Shown here: positions 52,277-60,896 of the stretch, in pieces
Layout: each line of letters starts with the position of its first letter
How positions within the stretch are numbered: the stretch's first letter is position 1
Assembly (NCBI RefSeq): GCF_011008565.1
Contig: NZ_JAAIWK010000001.1
Span: 124,001 to 188,000 of the forward strand
Origin: Heyndrickxia ginsengihumi
Lineage (GTDB): Bacteria; Bacillota; Bacilli; Bacillales; Bacillaceae_C
Direction: 5' to 3'
Length of the DNA stretch: 64,000 nucleotides
Position numbers and translations under genes: made by a program
Notes under the pieces: generated by a model
Seen by the model: the letters and a program-made list of their open reading frames with translations, nothing else
Told to the model about the DNA's origin: nothing
The model's database searches: none

Positions 52277-52987
52277 CTAAATTTTTCTCTCTTCTTTAAC
52301 AATCGAACTCTTAACTTTCTTATATATGCCTTTATACTCAATTTGATTAATCTCACATCTAGGTCCTATTTCAATATTTTGACCGCGAACGATATCAGCC
52401 TTTGTATTTTCAAGATAAATATCGTCTCCCTCTATTACGCGTGCCTCAAGTAATAAATATTTTTTCCCGCGGAAAATATCACTAATGCTACTTGGAACAC
52501 GTACATTTATTTTTTTTCCACCGATTTCTCCTGCATAGCTTTTACCATGTCGTAAAGAAATGTCAATTTCCTCAGCATTTAACAAGCCGTCAATGTGAAA
52601 ATGGCCTTTCGAAATAAAACTTTCCACCTCAACATCACTTTTAACGATTAATTCCCCTTTAATTTCGGCACGCTCCCCATTATATTTCTCATCAATCTTG
52701 AACGAACCGCGAATAACACTATTTTTAATATCTCCTTCACCAGCAACGTTACAATTACCGAAAACACTTACCTTGTTTGCTTGTAAATCGCCATTTAAAT
52801 CTGCCTCACCAAACACAGATAACGTTTCTACTTTTGTATTGCCCATGACTTGACCTTTGCCGCGGATTGAGTAAAGCAAGCAATCTAAATGGTCAGTGAC
52901 TTTGGCTTCACCATTTACTTTTACTTTCCCATATAGGCCTCCTCCATATGATCCAGAACCATTAATGGTTAGATTAGTTCTCTCCAT
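52277..52987 (-). CDS. yhbF: YhbF-like polymer-forming (bactofilin-related) protein
   Basis: The protein of 236-239 residues has a right-handed beta-helix pattern: short repeats with alternating hydrophobic residues and Gly (KVETLSVFGEADLNGDLQANKVSVFGNC...). It resembles B. subtilis YhbF, annotated as polymer-forming cytoskeletal. It is paralogous to the gene upstream: both start M-E-R...(L/T)(T/V)ING, and both end with VRG(Q/K)NI(E/K)IG..CEI. The ATG at 52985-52987 is chosen by this alignment; a GTG three codons upstream is possible. Confidence 0.85.
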   Translation of the reverse strand: MERTNLTINGSGSYGGGLYGKVKVNGEAKVTDHLDCLLYSIRGKGQVMGNTKVETLSVFGEADLNGDLQANKVSVFGNCNVAGEGDIKNSVIRGSFKIDEKYNGERAEIKGELIVKSDVEVESFISKGHFHIDGLLNAEEIDISLRHGKSYAGEIGGKKINVRVPSSISDIFRGKKYLLLEARVIEGDDIYLENTKADIVRGQNIEIGPRCEINQIEYKGIYKKVKSSIVKEERKI

Positions 52988-53010
52988 TCTATCCACCCAC
53001 TTTCCTTCTA

Positions 53011-53727
53011 TTACACTTTTCTATACTCTTTAACATCTGCATCATTATCTACTTCAAAAGTATCGGAATACTCAACAAGATCAATTTCGCATTTTTTCCC
53101 GATCTTGATATTCTTGCCCCGAACCATTTTTGCTATTGTTGATTCTAGCTCTATTTCATCCCCTTCAATGCTATTAACAGATAATGTGTTTGTAAAAAAT
53201 GGTTTTAACCAGTGGGAAAGTCGTGCGCTTTGTTTAACAGAAATGCTCTGCCCTCCAATTTCCCCAATGCTGCAGTTCCCGTAAGGTTCAATCAAAATGC
53301 TTTCACCATTTAATTCTCCACCTATTTTAATTGGACCACGGGCATGAAATTGTTCTGCATCACAGTTTTCAGTAATACTGATCCTTCCTTCAATATTGAT
53401 CGACTCACCACGGACACTTTCACCGAAAGTACTATTGCCAGATACTTTTAATAAATGAACTTGAACATTTTTCTTGATTTTTACACTTCCCTCAATATCG
53501 ATTTTCTCACCGGATATCGCTCCTCCAAATGAGGCTGTTCCGTTCACTTTAATACTTTCCGAAACAATGTTACCCTTAAAATGTCCTTTTCCGCTACTCT
53601 CCAAATGTTCACATTCAATATTTCCATTAATCGTTCCTACCCCGTTTACAAGTACATCCTCAAATGATCCTCCATTAGATGAACCTATACCATTTATAAC
53701 GAGATGCCCTTTTTTTACTCTCTCCAC
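53011..53727 (-). CDS. yhbE: YhbE-like polymer-forming (bactofilin-related) protein
   Basis: The 238-residue beta-helix protein is paralogous to yhbF, with the same length and motifs (GHLVINGIGSSNGGSF start, MVRGKNIKIGKKCEIDLVEY end). Bactofilin-like proteins can self-assemble and act as scaffolds under the membrane. The gene lies between yhbD and yhbF with gaps of 13 and 23 bases. The role of the YhbE/YhbF pair is unestablished. Confidence 0.87.
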   Translation of the reverse strand: MERVKKGHLVINGIGSSNGGSFEDVLVNGVGTINGNIECEHLESSGKGHFKGNIVSESIKVNGTASFGGAISGEKIDIEGSVKIKKNVQVHLLKVSGNSTFGESVRGESINIEGRISITENCDAEQFHARGPIKIGGELNGESILIEPYGNCSIGEIGGQSISVKQSARLSHWLKPFFTNTLSVNSIEGDEIELESTIAKMVRGKNIKIGKKCEIDLVEYSDTFEVDNDADVKEYRKV

Positions 53728-53740
53728 ACTTATTCCTCCA

Positions 53741-54367
53741 CTATAAGAATTTTATTTTTAGCTCCTCTGAGCATGTCATGAAATCTACTGTCGAAACGAC
53801 TTTTGTATCCTTTTCAAACTGAAGTTCTTCCGTCTTTTTCGCTAAAAAGCACGAGGAAATGCCGAACTTCCTGATCAACCATAATTGCGTATCCTTTGTT
53901 TGAAATGCTTTACCAAAATAATCTTGGAGAAGCTGAATGACCATCTTACTCTCCTCAATGTTAATTTCCCCCGAATGCAATAGCTTCTCTAAAATAAAAA
54001 TTTCTAAAACTGTATCAAAGGGAAACGCATTCTCATGATTGTTTGTTTGCTCTATATAAAAATTCACGACATATTCCGACGCGATTCCACGTTTTATCAC
54101 TTCCTCTTTTGCTACCAATTTCCCGCCACCAGGCGAAAACATCTCCGCCAACTCATCTAATGAAAGATTTTCTTTCATCATCTGAATTCTTTCAATCCGC
54201 TCCAAAATACGGGACTTTGGAAAAAATGTTTCTTGGCCTGTATATGTCGATTTCCTTATAAACCAATCCTCTGGAATTAAGTTTTTTCTTTTCCATCTGT
54301 ATAGTTGACCATACGAAATCCCTGTTTTCTCAAGTAGATCTTTTTTTGAAATCAATTCTTCCTCCAT
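53741..54367 (-). CDS. yhbD: YhbD-like MerR-type regulator (DUF4004)
   Basis: The 208-residue protein starts with a MerR-like helix-turn-helix (LISKKDLLEKTGISYGQLYRWKRKNLIPEDWF, ~4-35) and a RERI-type linker helix, then a DUF4004 C-terminal domain, as in B. subtilis YhbD. It is the first gene of yhbD-yhbE-yhbF-MFS and probably regulates it. The frame is open further upstream, but ATG 54365-54367 behind AAAGGAG is the first start with a ribosome site. A near-perfect dyad lies upstream (54400-54418). Confidence 0.85.
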   Translation of the reverse strand: MEEELISKKDLLEKTGISYGQLYRWKRKNLIPEDWFIRKSTYTGQETFFPKSRILERIERIQMMKENLSLDELAEMFSPGGGKLVAKEEVIKRGIASEYVVNFYIEQTNNHENAFPFDTVLEIFILEKLLHSGEINIEESKMVIQLLQDYFGKAFQTKDTQLWLIRKFGISSCFLAKKTEELQFEKDTKVVSTVDFMTCSEELKIKFL

Positions 54368-54399
54368 AAATTGATACACTCCTTTAACAACACTAATAT

Positions 54400-54418
54400 A
54401 ACATAACAATGTTACGTT
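54400..54418. promoter_or_regulatory. Imperfect dyad upstream of yhbD
   Basis: AACATAAC (54400-54407) and GTTACGTT (54411-54418) are inverted copies with one mismatch and a 3-base spacer, typical in size for MerR-class operators. It lies 33 bases before yhbD. Confidence 0.45.
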
Positions 54419-54596
54419 GCGCAAATTGTTTTTATCGTGAATTGACGACATTTTATTATCATTACTACCGTCATATCATAAAACAATGTTTTTTTAATAG
54501 CTACTATGATAAAAGCACCATCCTCAGGCTGGTGCTAAAATATAAAACTCCTACGGAAAAGCGAGACCCTGAAAGTGCTTAATACTTATCTATACA

Positions 54597-54636
54597 AAAA
54601 AGGCTGCCGACAAACAAGTTTGTCGGCAGCCTTACA
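54597..54636 (-). terminator. Terminator of the pyruvate oxidase gene
   Basis: AAGGCTGCCGACAAAC (54600-54615) and GTTTGTCGGCAGCCTT (54618-54633) form a perfect 16-bp stem followed on the minus strand by T6. Confidence 0.93.
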
Positions 54637-54676
54637 TCAGCACTTAATGATGGTGTTTTTATCAATTGACCATTTT

Positions 54677-56401
54677 TTAACGAATTAAGTTAGTTTTTGC
54701 AAGCTCAACTAATTCGTTACCATTACCATTTAGAACAGCTTTTAACATCCAAATTGTAAATCCGTGTGCATGTTCATATTTGATTTTTGGTGGTAATGCT
54801 AACTCTTGGCGGTTAACCGCAACGTCAATAATAGCAGGACCATTATGAGCAAGAGCTTTCTCAACAGCACCTTCAAGATCGCCTGGATCTTCTACGCGAA
54901 TACCTTCCATACCCATTGCGCGTGCAATTGCAGCGAAATCAGGGCTGTCAAGTTGAGTACCAGTTTCAGGGAAACCAGCAGCCTTCATTTCCAATTCAAC
55001 GAAGCTTAACGCTTTGTTATTGAAAACAACAACTTTTACAGGTAAATTATGTTGACGAAGCGTTAATAAGTCACCCATTAACATTGAAAGTCCACCATCA
55101 CCACAAAGTGCAATTGCTTGGCGATCTGGTTTTGCTACTGCTGCTCCGATTGCTTGTGGAAGAGCATTAGCCATTGTACCGTGGTTAAATGAACCTAATA
55201 GACGGCGTTTTCCATTCATTTTAAGATAACGAGCTGCCCATAGAGTTGGCGTACCAACATCACAAGTGAAAACAGCATCTTCAGCAGCTAAGTCGCTCAC
55301 AACTTTTGTTAAGTATTGTGGGTGAATTGGCTTACGACCTGGTTTACCAGTAGCTAAACCATCAAGGTTTTCTCTTACTTTTTTATATGAAGCAACATGT
55401 TTATCCAAATGTTTAGAGTTATCTTTTTCTTTAATAAGAGGTAATAATGCTTCGACTGTATCTTTAACATCACCGCATAAACCGTAAGTTAATGGGGTAC
55501 GACGGCCAAGATGTTCAGCACGAATATCTACTTGTAGAACTTTAGCATTTTTTGGATAGAATTGTCTGTAAGGGAAGTCAGTTCCTAACATTAACAATAC
55601 ATCACAATCCATCATAGCGTCATAACCTGAAGAGTAGCCGATTAAGCCAGTTAAACCAGCATAATATGGGTTATCATACTCAAGGAATTCTTTACCACGC
55701 AATGCTACAACCATTGGAGATTTTAGCTTGTTACATAGTTCCATTAATTGAGCATGAGCGCCTTCACAACCAGCACCACAAAGTAGTGAAACTTTTTTAC
55801 CTTCATTTAAATAATCAGCAAGTTTTTGTAATTCTGCTGGAGATGGTTTAACAACCGGTTCTGTAACATGCATTGGAACTTCTGGTACAACACCAGCACT
55901 ATCCAATCCAGCAACATCCCCTGGAAGAACTACAACTGAAACGCCTTTTTTAGAGATAGCTTGTTGCATTGCCATATTAACCATTAATGGCATTTGTTCA
56001 GGTCTAGTTACAGTTTCAACAAAGTGACTGCAATCTTTAAAAATAATTTCTGGACGAGTTTGTTGGAAATATTCGCTACCAATTTCGTTACTTGGAATAT
56101 GTGCAGCAATCGCAAGTACGGGAATACGAGAACGATGGCAATCAAATAATCCGTTAATTAAATGTAAGTTTCCTGGACCGCTACTACCGGCACAAACTGC
56201 AATACTGTTGTTTAATGCAGCATCAGCGCCAGCTGCAAATGCAGCAACTTCTTCGTGACGTACAGCAACCCATTCAATTTTTCCTGAACGTCTAATAGAA
56301 TCCAATACGGCATTTAAAGAATCCCCAACAATACCGTAAATTCTTGTAATACCAGCATTTAACAATGAGTCGATTAAGACATCGGCAATTGTTTTTCCCA
56401 T
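54677..56401 (-). CDS. poxB: Pyruvate oxidase / pyruvate:quinone oxidoreductase
   Basis: The 574-residue ThDP enzyme decarboxylates pyruvate to acetate with FAD and passes electrons to quinone. The ThDP site has the N-terminal catalytic Glu (VRHEEVAAFAAGADA) and the motif CGDGGLSMLMGDLLTLRQHNLPVKVVVFNN as a GDG...NN pair near 430-460. Length matches B. subtilis YdaP and staphylococcal CidC. In Staphylococcus cidC sits with cidAB, which here lie 50 kb away. A candidate cre site and a dyad lie 230-280 bases upstream. The gene is monocistronic. Confidence 0.9.
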   Translation of the reverse strand: MGKTIADVLIDSLLNAGITRIYGIVGDSLNAVLDSIRRSGKIEWVAVRHEEVAAFAAGADAALNNSIAVCAGSSGPGNLHLINGLFDCHRSRIPVLAIAAHIPSNEIGSEYFQQTRPEIIFKDCSHFVETVTRPEQMPLMVNMAMQQAISKKGVSVVVLPGDVAGLDSAGVVPEVPMHVTEPVVKPSPAELQKLADYLNEGKKVSLLCGAGCEGAHAQLMELCNKLKSPMVVALRGKEFLEYDNPYYAGLTGLIGYSSGYDAMMDCDVLLMLGTDFPYRQFYPKNAKVLQVDIRAEHLGRRTPLTYGLCGDVKDTVEALLPLIKEKDNSKHLDKHVASYKKVRENLDGLATGKPGRKPIHPQYLTKVVSDLAAEDAVFTCDVGTPTLWAARYLKMNGKRRLLGSFNHGTMANALPQAIGAAVAKPDRQAIALCGDGGLSMLMGDLLTLRQHNLPVKVVVFNNKALSFVELEMKAAGFPETGTQLDSPDFAAIARAMGMEGIRVEDPGDLEGAVEKALAHNGPAIIDVAVNRQELALPPKIKYEHAHGFTIWMLKAVLNGNGNELVELAKTNLIR

Positions 56402-56628
56402 AATATATTTACTCCTTTTTAAATTAAAATGTATTGCCTAGAACTTTAGGCGTTCTTCACATCAACATCATTTGTGGAAGGCGCTTTCTGTTATAGTTGT
56501 ATACTCTTTCTGTACTATTAAAAAACAGACACATTTTGTTCACAAATAAATACTACACCCGATTAACCATTGAAAACAAGAGATTTGCACAAAAAAATTT
56601 AAAAATTTATTACTAAGTTTTAAAAAAC

Positions 56629-56661
56629 TGTATCAATGATTTTTATAAACCTATTGATACA
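56629..56661. promoter_or_regulatory. Dyad upstream of poxB
   Basis: TGTATCAAT (56629-56637) and ATTGATACA (56653-56661) are perfect inverted copies with a 15-base spacer, seven bases from the candidate cre site. Binding protein unknown. The rest of 56402-56797 is AT-rich; a weak sigma-B-like GTTTTT-N14-GAGTAT (minus strand, about 56500-56525) is also present. Confidence 0.4.
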
Positions 56662-56667
56662 CACGTA

Positions 56668-56681
56668 TTTAAGCGTTTACA
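56668..56681. promoter_or_regulatory. Candidate CcpA cre site upstream of poxB
   Basis: TTTAAGCGTTTACA matches TGWAANCGNTNWCA except at the second base. It lies 267 bases upstream of poxB, far for direct repression, but CcpA activates some overflow genes from upstream sites. Confidence 0.5.
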
Positions 56682-56797
56682 CATGCTGATTTACTTTTTA
56701 TCATTTCCAAAACCAATCTTAATAGTTATCACTACACTTAGTAATTTTTCCCACTGCCTCATAGTCAGAAGGCTTTGATTAAATAACAAAACAACAT

Positions 56798-56849
56798 TAA
56801 AAAAGGAGCAAAGATCCATTGGCATTACTGATGGATCTCTGCTCCTTTT
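56798..56849 (-). terminator. Terminator of the CLC gene
   Basis: AAAAGGAGCA-AGATCCAT and ATGGATCT-TGCTCCTTTT form an 18-bp stem with one mismatch, followed on the minus strand by T6. Confidence 0.92.
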
Positions 56850-56875
56850 GAATTTTTCCTCCGCTTCTCACAACG

Positions 56876-58228
56876 TTAATGACCATCGCGATGATGATGC
56901 CTCATTCGCTCAATCCTTTTCAAAAGACTATAGGAAAAATGAATATTCTCTTTACCTAATTCAATTCCTGGATGCAAGTACATCCATAATGATTTCTTAT
57001 AAATGACAAGCTGATCGGGATAAACGCTTCTATGACCAATAACAATATAGGCAGTAATACAGGCAATCACGGCATATAACCCTGTCACACTGCCAAATAG
57101 TTCATATCCCATAAAGATTGCCGCTATTGGTGTATTGGAAGCCGCCGCCACAACAGCTACCATTCCTACCTCAGAGCCTAGAACAGGGCTGATTCCAAGT
57201 AAATGTGCAAAAACATTTCCTGATAATGCTCCTATGACAAACTGCGGTGTAACTGTTCCGCCATAAAATCCAGAGCCTAATGTAATAGCCACAAATAATG
57301 CCTTCCAAAGAAATGAACAATATGGAACTTCATCCCCATTCAAAGCATGATTCATGATCGGGATACTTAATCCTAAATAATCTGTCGGAATAATTAAGAT
57401 AAGAATCGATAATAGTACTCCGCCTAAAAAAGGTATAAACGGCTGCCATAGATGGAAGCTACGTTGAACAGTATTGAACAGTAACTTAATTTGCTGCAAA
57501 AGCTCAATAAATATCCACGCAGAAATCCCACAAAGAATGCCAAGAATAATCATTTTCATAAATAAATCTTCAGAGAAACTCGAAGAGGATATGATTGTAT
57601 AAGTCGGATAGGGAATACTTGCAAGTTTACTAATTCCAACTGCAATGACACTTGCTACAACAGCCGGAAAAATATAGTCATGGCGTATTCTCCCTATTGT
57701 CAATACTTCAACACCAAAAATAGCGCCAGCAATTGGCGTTCCGAATACACTTGAAAAACCTGCGCTAATTCCACATACGACCATTATTTTTTGAATTTCA
57801 GGTTTTAAATGGAGAAGTTGGCCAAATAATGATGCCACCGTCCCACCAATATGAGCACAGGGACCAAATTTACCCGAAGATCCTCCAGAAGAAAGGGTTA
57901 TAAGCGCCGCTATTGGTTTAATGGCCAATGGTTTTAACGGCATAATGCCAGAATGGAGATTTACTGCGGCAATAAAAGAATCCGATTGATTTGATAACCG
58001 TTGGTTTCCATAATATAAAACTAACCCGTTTAACAATCCTCCAATTGGCAAAAGGAGCATCTGCATCCACAACGAAATATGCCCTGTTTGCTGCAGAGTA
58101 AAAAGTAATGCTTTTAGAAATAGCGTTACACCTGTTCCGACTACAATCCCTGAAAGCGCCGCAAAAAAGAATAATCGTATAAGTGTCGCAAGCATCACTA
58201 AAGGTTCTACATATTGAATGCCTTTCAA
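56876..58228 (-). CDS. CLC-family chloride channel lacking the gating glutamate
   Basis: The 450-residue CLC protein has about 16-18 helices with the selectivity segments SSGGSSGKFGPCAHIGG (~113-129), GTPIAGAIFGVEVL near 164 and GSGFYGGTVTPQFVIGA near 320. In most CLCs the first reads G(K/R)EGP, where Glu gates Cl- and carries H+. Here the residue is Phe121, encoded TTT (57866-57868). The internal proton Glu (second E of FIIEE in E. coli ClcA) aligns with Val (FGVEV). Both changes predict an uncoupled channel rather than an antiporter. The histidine-rich C-terminus (RMRHHHRDGH) is also unusual. Confidence 0.85.
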   Translation of the reverse strand: MKGIQYVEPLVMLATLIRLFFFAALSGIVVGTGVTLFLKALLFTLQQTGHISLWMQMLLLPIGGLLNGLVLYYGNQRLSNQSDSFIAAVNLHSGIMPLKPLAIKPIAALITLSSGGSSGKFGPCAHIGGTVASLFGQLLHLKPEIQKIMVVCGISAGFSSVFGTPIAGAIFGVEVLTIGRIRHDYIFPAVVASVIAVGISKLASIPYPTYTIISSSSFSEDLFMKMIILGILCGISAWIFIELLQQIKLLFNTVQRSFHLWQPFIPFLGGVLLSILILIIPTDYLGLSIPIMNHALNGDEVPYCSFLWKALFVAITLGSGFYGGTVTPQFVIGALSGNVFAHLLGISPVLGSEVGMVAVVAAASNTPIAAIFMGYELFGSVTGLYAVIACITAYIVIGHRSVYPDQLVIYKKSLWMYLHPGIELGKENIHFSYSLLKRIERMRHHHRDGH

Positions 58229-58474
58229 CGTAAGCCGCTCCTATCATGTGCTGAGATACTATATTGAAGTTTATGAAGAAGCTTTGCATCTCCATTATGT
58301 TTACTATAAATAGTAGATAAGAATATTTTAGCACACTAATAAATATCTGAATAGTCAAAAATATAATGAGCATATGATCATTCTTTTCAATATTGACCAT
58401 CCCATTTACTCATTATCATGATCCCTGTATACTGAAAGCGATGTTATTCAAAGTTTGAGGGGTGGATAAATAAA

Positions 58475-59152
58475 TTGAAGACTGGTAACGATATTAAAAA
58501 AAATTGCGCTCAGGCAGCACTGCAATATATCCCAAATCACTCTGTCATTGGATTAGGCGGAGGAAGTACAATTACATACTTAATTGATTTTATTAAGGAG
58601 AAGAATCTTCAAATTAAAATCGTAACACCCTCTGCACAAACAAGAATGCTCTGTTTACAAAAGGGACTAGAAGTTCTCCATACATCTTCTGTTGAACAAG
58701 TGGCAGTTGCTTTTGACGGCTGTGATCAAGTGGACCATCACTTACGTGCACTAAAAAGTGGCGGAGGCATTCATACAAAGGAAAAGTTAATCGGTCATAT
58801 GGCTGATGACTACATCCTTTTAGTCGACAAAAGCAAAGTTGTTGACACCCTCACTTTTCAGCATCCTGTTGTCCTTGAAGTACTAGAAGATTCCTTAGCA
58901 TATGTAACAAAAGCTGTTCGTGCTTTAGGAGGAAAAACAACGATAAGAACTAGTAATGCAAAAGATGGTTTCATTATATCAGACAATGGACATTTACTTA
59001 TAGATGTACAATTTGAAAATGTTACTGATATTGAAAAGCTCGAAAATAATTTAAAAAACATTAGCGGGGTTATTGATACTTCATTATTTATCAATGTTGT
59101 AACAAAAGTGCTTATTGCAAGTGATGAAGGGATTACAATTCTTTCAAAATAA
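58475..59152 (+). CDS. rpiA: Ribose-5-phosphate isomerase A
   Basis: The 225-residue enzyme interconverts ribose 5-phosphate and ribulose 5-phosphate. RpiA motifs are present in slightly divergent form: GLGGGSTITYLI (~24-35), FDGCDQVDHH (~80-90, catalytic Asp residues) and LKSGGGIHTKEKL (~93-105). It starts with TTG at 58475, nine bases after GAGGGGTGG; no ATG is suitable. Many Bacillus species rely on the unrelated RpiB, so a type A enzyme may be an additional copy. It is monocistronic. Confidence 0.88.
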   Translation: MKTGNDIKKNCAQAALQYIPNHSVIGLGGGSTITYLIDFIKEKNLQIKIVTPSAQTRMLCLQKGLEVLHTSSVEQVAVAFDGCDQVDHHLRALKSGGGIHTKEKLIGHMADDYILLVDKSKVVDTLTFQHPVVLEVLEDSLAYVTKAVRALGGKTTIRTSNAKDGFIISDNGHLLIDVQFENVTDIEKLENNLKNISGVIDTSLFINVVTKVLIASDEGITILSK

Positions 59153-59161
59153 ATTAATCTT

Positions 59162-59266
59162 AAAGGCTGTCTAAACACAGAAATAAACATTGATCCTAAA
59201 AGACTAATGAACTTTATTTTCAATCATTAGGACATGTTTTTTCACTATGTTAAGACAGCCTTTTCT
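59162..59266 (+). terminator. Branched terminator of rpiA
   Basis: AAAGGCTGTCT (59162-59172) and AGACAGCCTTT (59253-59263) form the outer stem with a T-run, and an inner pair CTAATGA/TCATTAG sits between them. Confidence 0.75.
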
Positions 59267-59365
59267 CCTATTTATCATAATATTTCTCATTATAAAAGAC
59301 CCACAACAATTAATGTATAGTTTCTTAAAAATTTTAAAAATTGAAATTTATTATTGATTAACTTG

Positions 59366-59397
59366 AAATGTTTGTTTATGATAAAAGACAAACATTT
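59366..59397. promoter_or_regulatory. Dyad upstream of the amidohydrolase operon
   Basis: AAATGTTTGT (59366-59375) and ACAAACATTT (59388-59397) are perfect inverted copies with a 12-base spacer, about 90 bases before the gene. It could be an operator or, given the TTTTT after it, a second terminator for rpiA. Confidence 0.5.
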
Positions 59398-59486
59398 TTA
59401 TTTACAGAATTTTTATAATTTAACAAACAAACCAATTAACAGTAAACGAGCAAACAAAAAATATGATTAAGAAAGGGTCCTGCTGT

Positions 59487-60668
59487 ATGGTTACAATAAA
59501 AACCACTATGCCACAACATATTGAACAAGTAAAACAAGAAGTTATTGAATGGAGACGTTATCTTCACGCACATCCTGAATTATCATTTGAAGAGGTAGAA
59601 ACAGCGAATTTTGTTTATAACACATTGCAATCCTTTGGAGGAATTGAGCTATCAAGACCTACCAATACGAGTGTATTAGGAATTATAAAAGGGGCATCAC
59701 CAGGTAAAACAATTGCAATTCGGGCAGATATGGATGCATTGCCAATAGATGAAAAAAGCGGTGTCCCATTTTCTTCAAAAAAACCCGGTGTCATGCATGC
59801 GTGCGGTCATGATGGTCACACAGCAATGCTGCTTGGCACTGCAAAGGTACTCTCACAATTAAAAGACAATATTGCTGGAGAAGTCCGCCTCATTTTCCAA
59901 CATGCTGAGGAAATCTTTCCTGGAGGTGCGGAGGAACTTGTTCATAAGGGGGTAATGGATGGCGTAGAGGCTGTCATTGGTGCTCATTTATGGTCTCCTC
60001 TTGAAGTTGGGAAAATCGGAATTGTCTATGGACCAATGATGGCTTCTCCCGATACATTTAACATTATCATAAAAGGTAAAGGCGGACATGCAGCAATGCC
60101 TCATGACACTGTGGACAGCATTGCAACAGCTGCACAAGTTGTTTCGAATCTGCAACATATCGTTTCTAGAAATGTTAATCCATTGAAGCCTGTTGTCGTG
60201 TCAGTCGCAAAATTTATTGGCGGCACTACACATAATGTTATACCTGGATCCGTTGAAATCATGGGAACAGTAAGAACATTCGATCCTGACGTACGGAAGG
60301 ATATTCCAATTCATATGGAGCGAATTGTGAAAGGAATTACGGCTGCACATAACGCCGAATATGAATTTGATTATAGCTTCGGTTATCGCGCTGTTATAAA
60401 TGATGACGACATTACTCAAATATTAGAGGAAACTGTGGAAGAAGTTTATGGATCTGACGCTATTGAACGCATGGATCCGTCCATGGTTGGAGAGGACTTT
60501 TCTGCCTATCAACAAGTAGCGAAGGGCGCATTCTTTTACATAGGGGCCGGAAATGCCGATAAAGGAATGATTTACCCTCATCATCATGAACAGTTTATGA
60601 TTGACGAGCAATCACTTGAAAAAGGAGTATCCCTCTTCACTAGTGCGACATTTAAGTTCTTAGCTTAA
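59487..60668 (+). CDS. M20-family amidohydrolase (N-acyl amino acid hydrolase type)
   Basis: The 393-residue M20D metallohydrolase has RADMDALPIDE (~75-85), HACGHDGH (~103-110, metal Cys/His), HAEEIFPGGAEE (~137-148, metal Glu pair) and a C-terminal metal His in PHHHEQF. Members hydrolyse N-acetyl or N-acyl amino acids, hippurate or indole-3-acetyl conjugates. The ATG at 59487 has GAAAGG ten bases upstream; an earlier ATG (59463) has none. It heads an operon with a DUF3311 protein and a sodium-solute symporter, which probably import its substrate. Confidence 0.87.
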   Translation: MVTIKTTMPQHIEQVKQEVIEWRRYLHAHPELSFEEVETANFVYNTLQSFGGIELSRPTNTSVLGIIKGASPGKTIAIRADMDALPIDEKSGVPFSSKKPGVMHACGHDGHTAMLLGTAKVLSQLKDNIAGEVRLIFQHAEEIFPGGAEELVHKGVMDGVEAVIGAHLWSPLEVGKIGIVYGPMMASPDTFNIIIKGKGGHAAMPHDTVDSIATAAQVVSNLQHIVSRNVNPLKPVVVSVAKFIGGTTHNVIPGSVEIMGTVRTFDPDVRKDIPIHMERIVKGITAAHNAEYEFDYSFGYRAVINDDDITQILEETVEEVYGSDAIERMDPSMVGEDFSAYQQVAKGAFFYIGAGNADKGMIYPHHHEQFMIDEQSLEKGVSLFTSATFKFLA

Positions 60669-60692
60669 CTTAACATTTAGGAGGTTAAAACC

Positions 60693-60896
60693 ATGCACCC
60701 TATTAAACTATTAGCTTTCCTCCCAATTATATTAATTGCGATCGGTGTGATTTTTTTTAATCGTGTTACCCCTTTTATACTAGGAATGCCATTTTTACTT
60801 TTTTGGTTAGTTGCTTGCACTGTACTATCCTCAGTTGTTATGTGGATAGTCTTCCAATTTGATCCAACAAGAAAGGAAGATGCGTCCTATGAATAG
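60693..60896 (+). CDS. DUF3311 small membrane protein (YhjC-like)
   Basis: This 67-residue protein has two hydrophobic helices (~6-24 and ~29-52) and a charged end (FDPTRKEDASYE), matching DUF3311/B. subtilis YhjC. These small proteins are found immediately before an SSS symporter, with which they probably form a transporter complex. AGGAGG lies before the ATG, and the stop overlaps the symporter start by eight bases. Confidence 0.88.
   Translation: MHPIKLLAFLPIILIAIGVIFFNRVTPFILGMPFLLFWLVACTVLSSVVMWIVFQFDPTRKEDASYE

Noticed and set aside
57918-58400. Minus-strand frame of 160 codons overlapping the CLC start
   Set aside because: It is out of frame with a well-supported CLC gene and shows no recognisable family or ribosome site.
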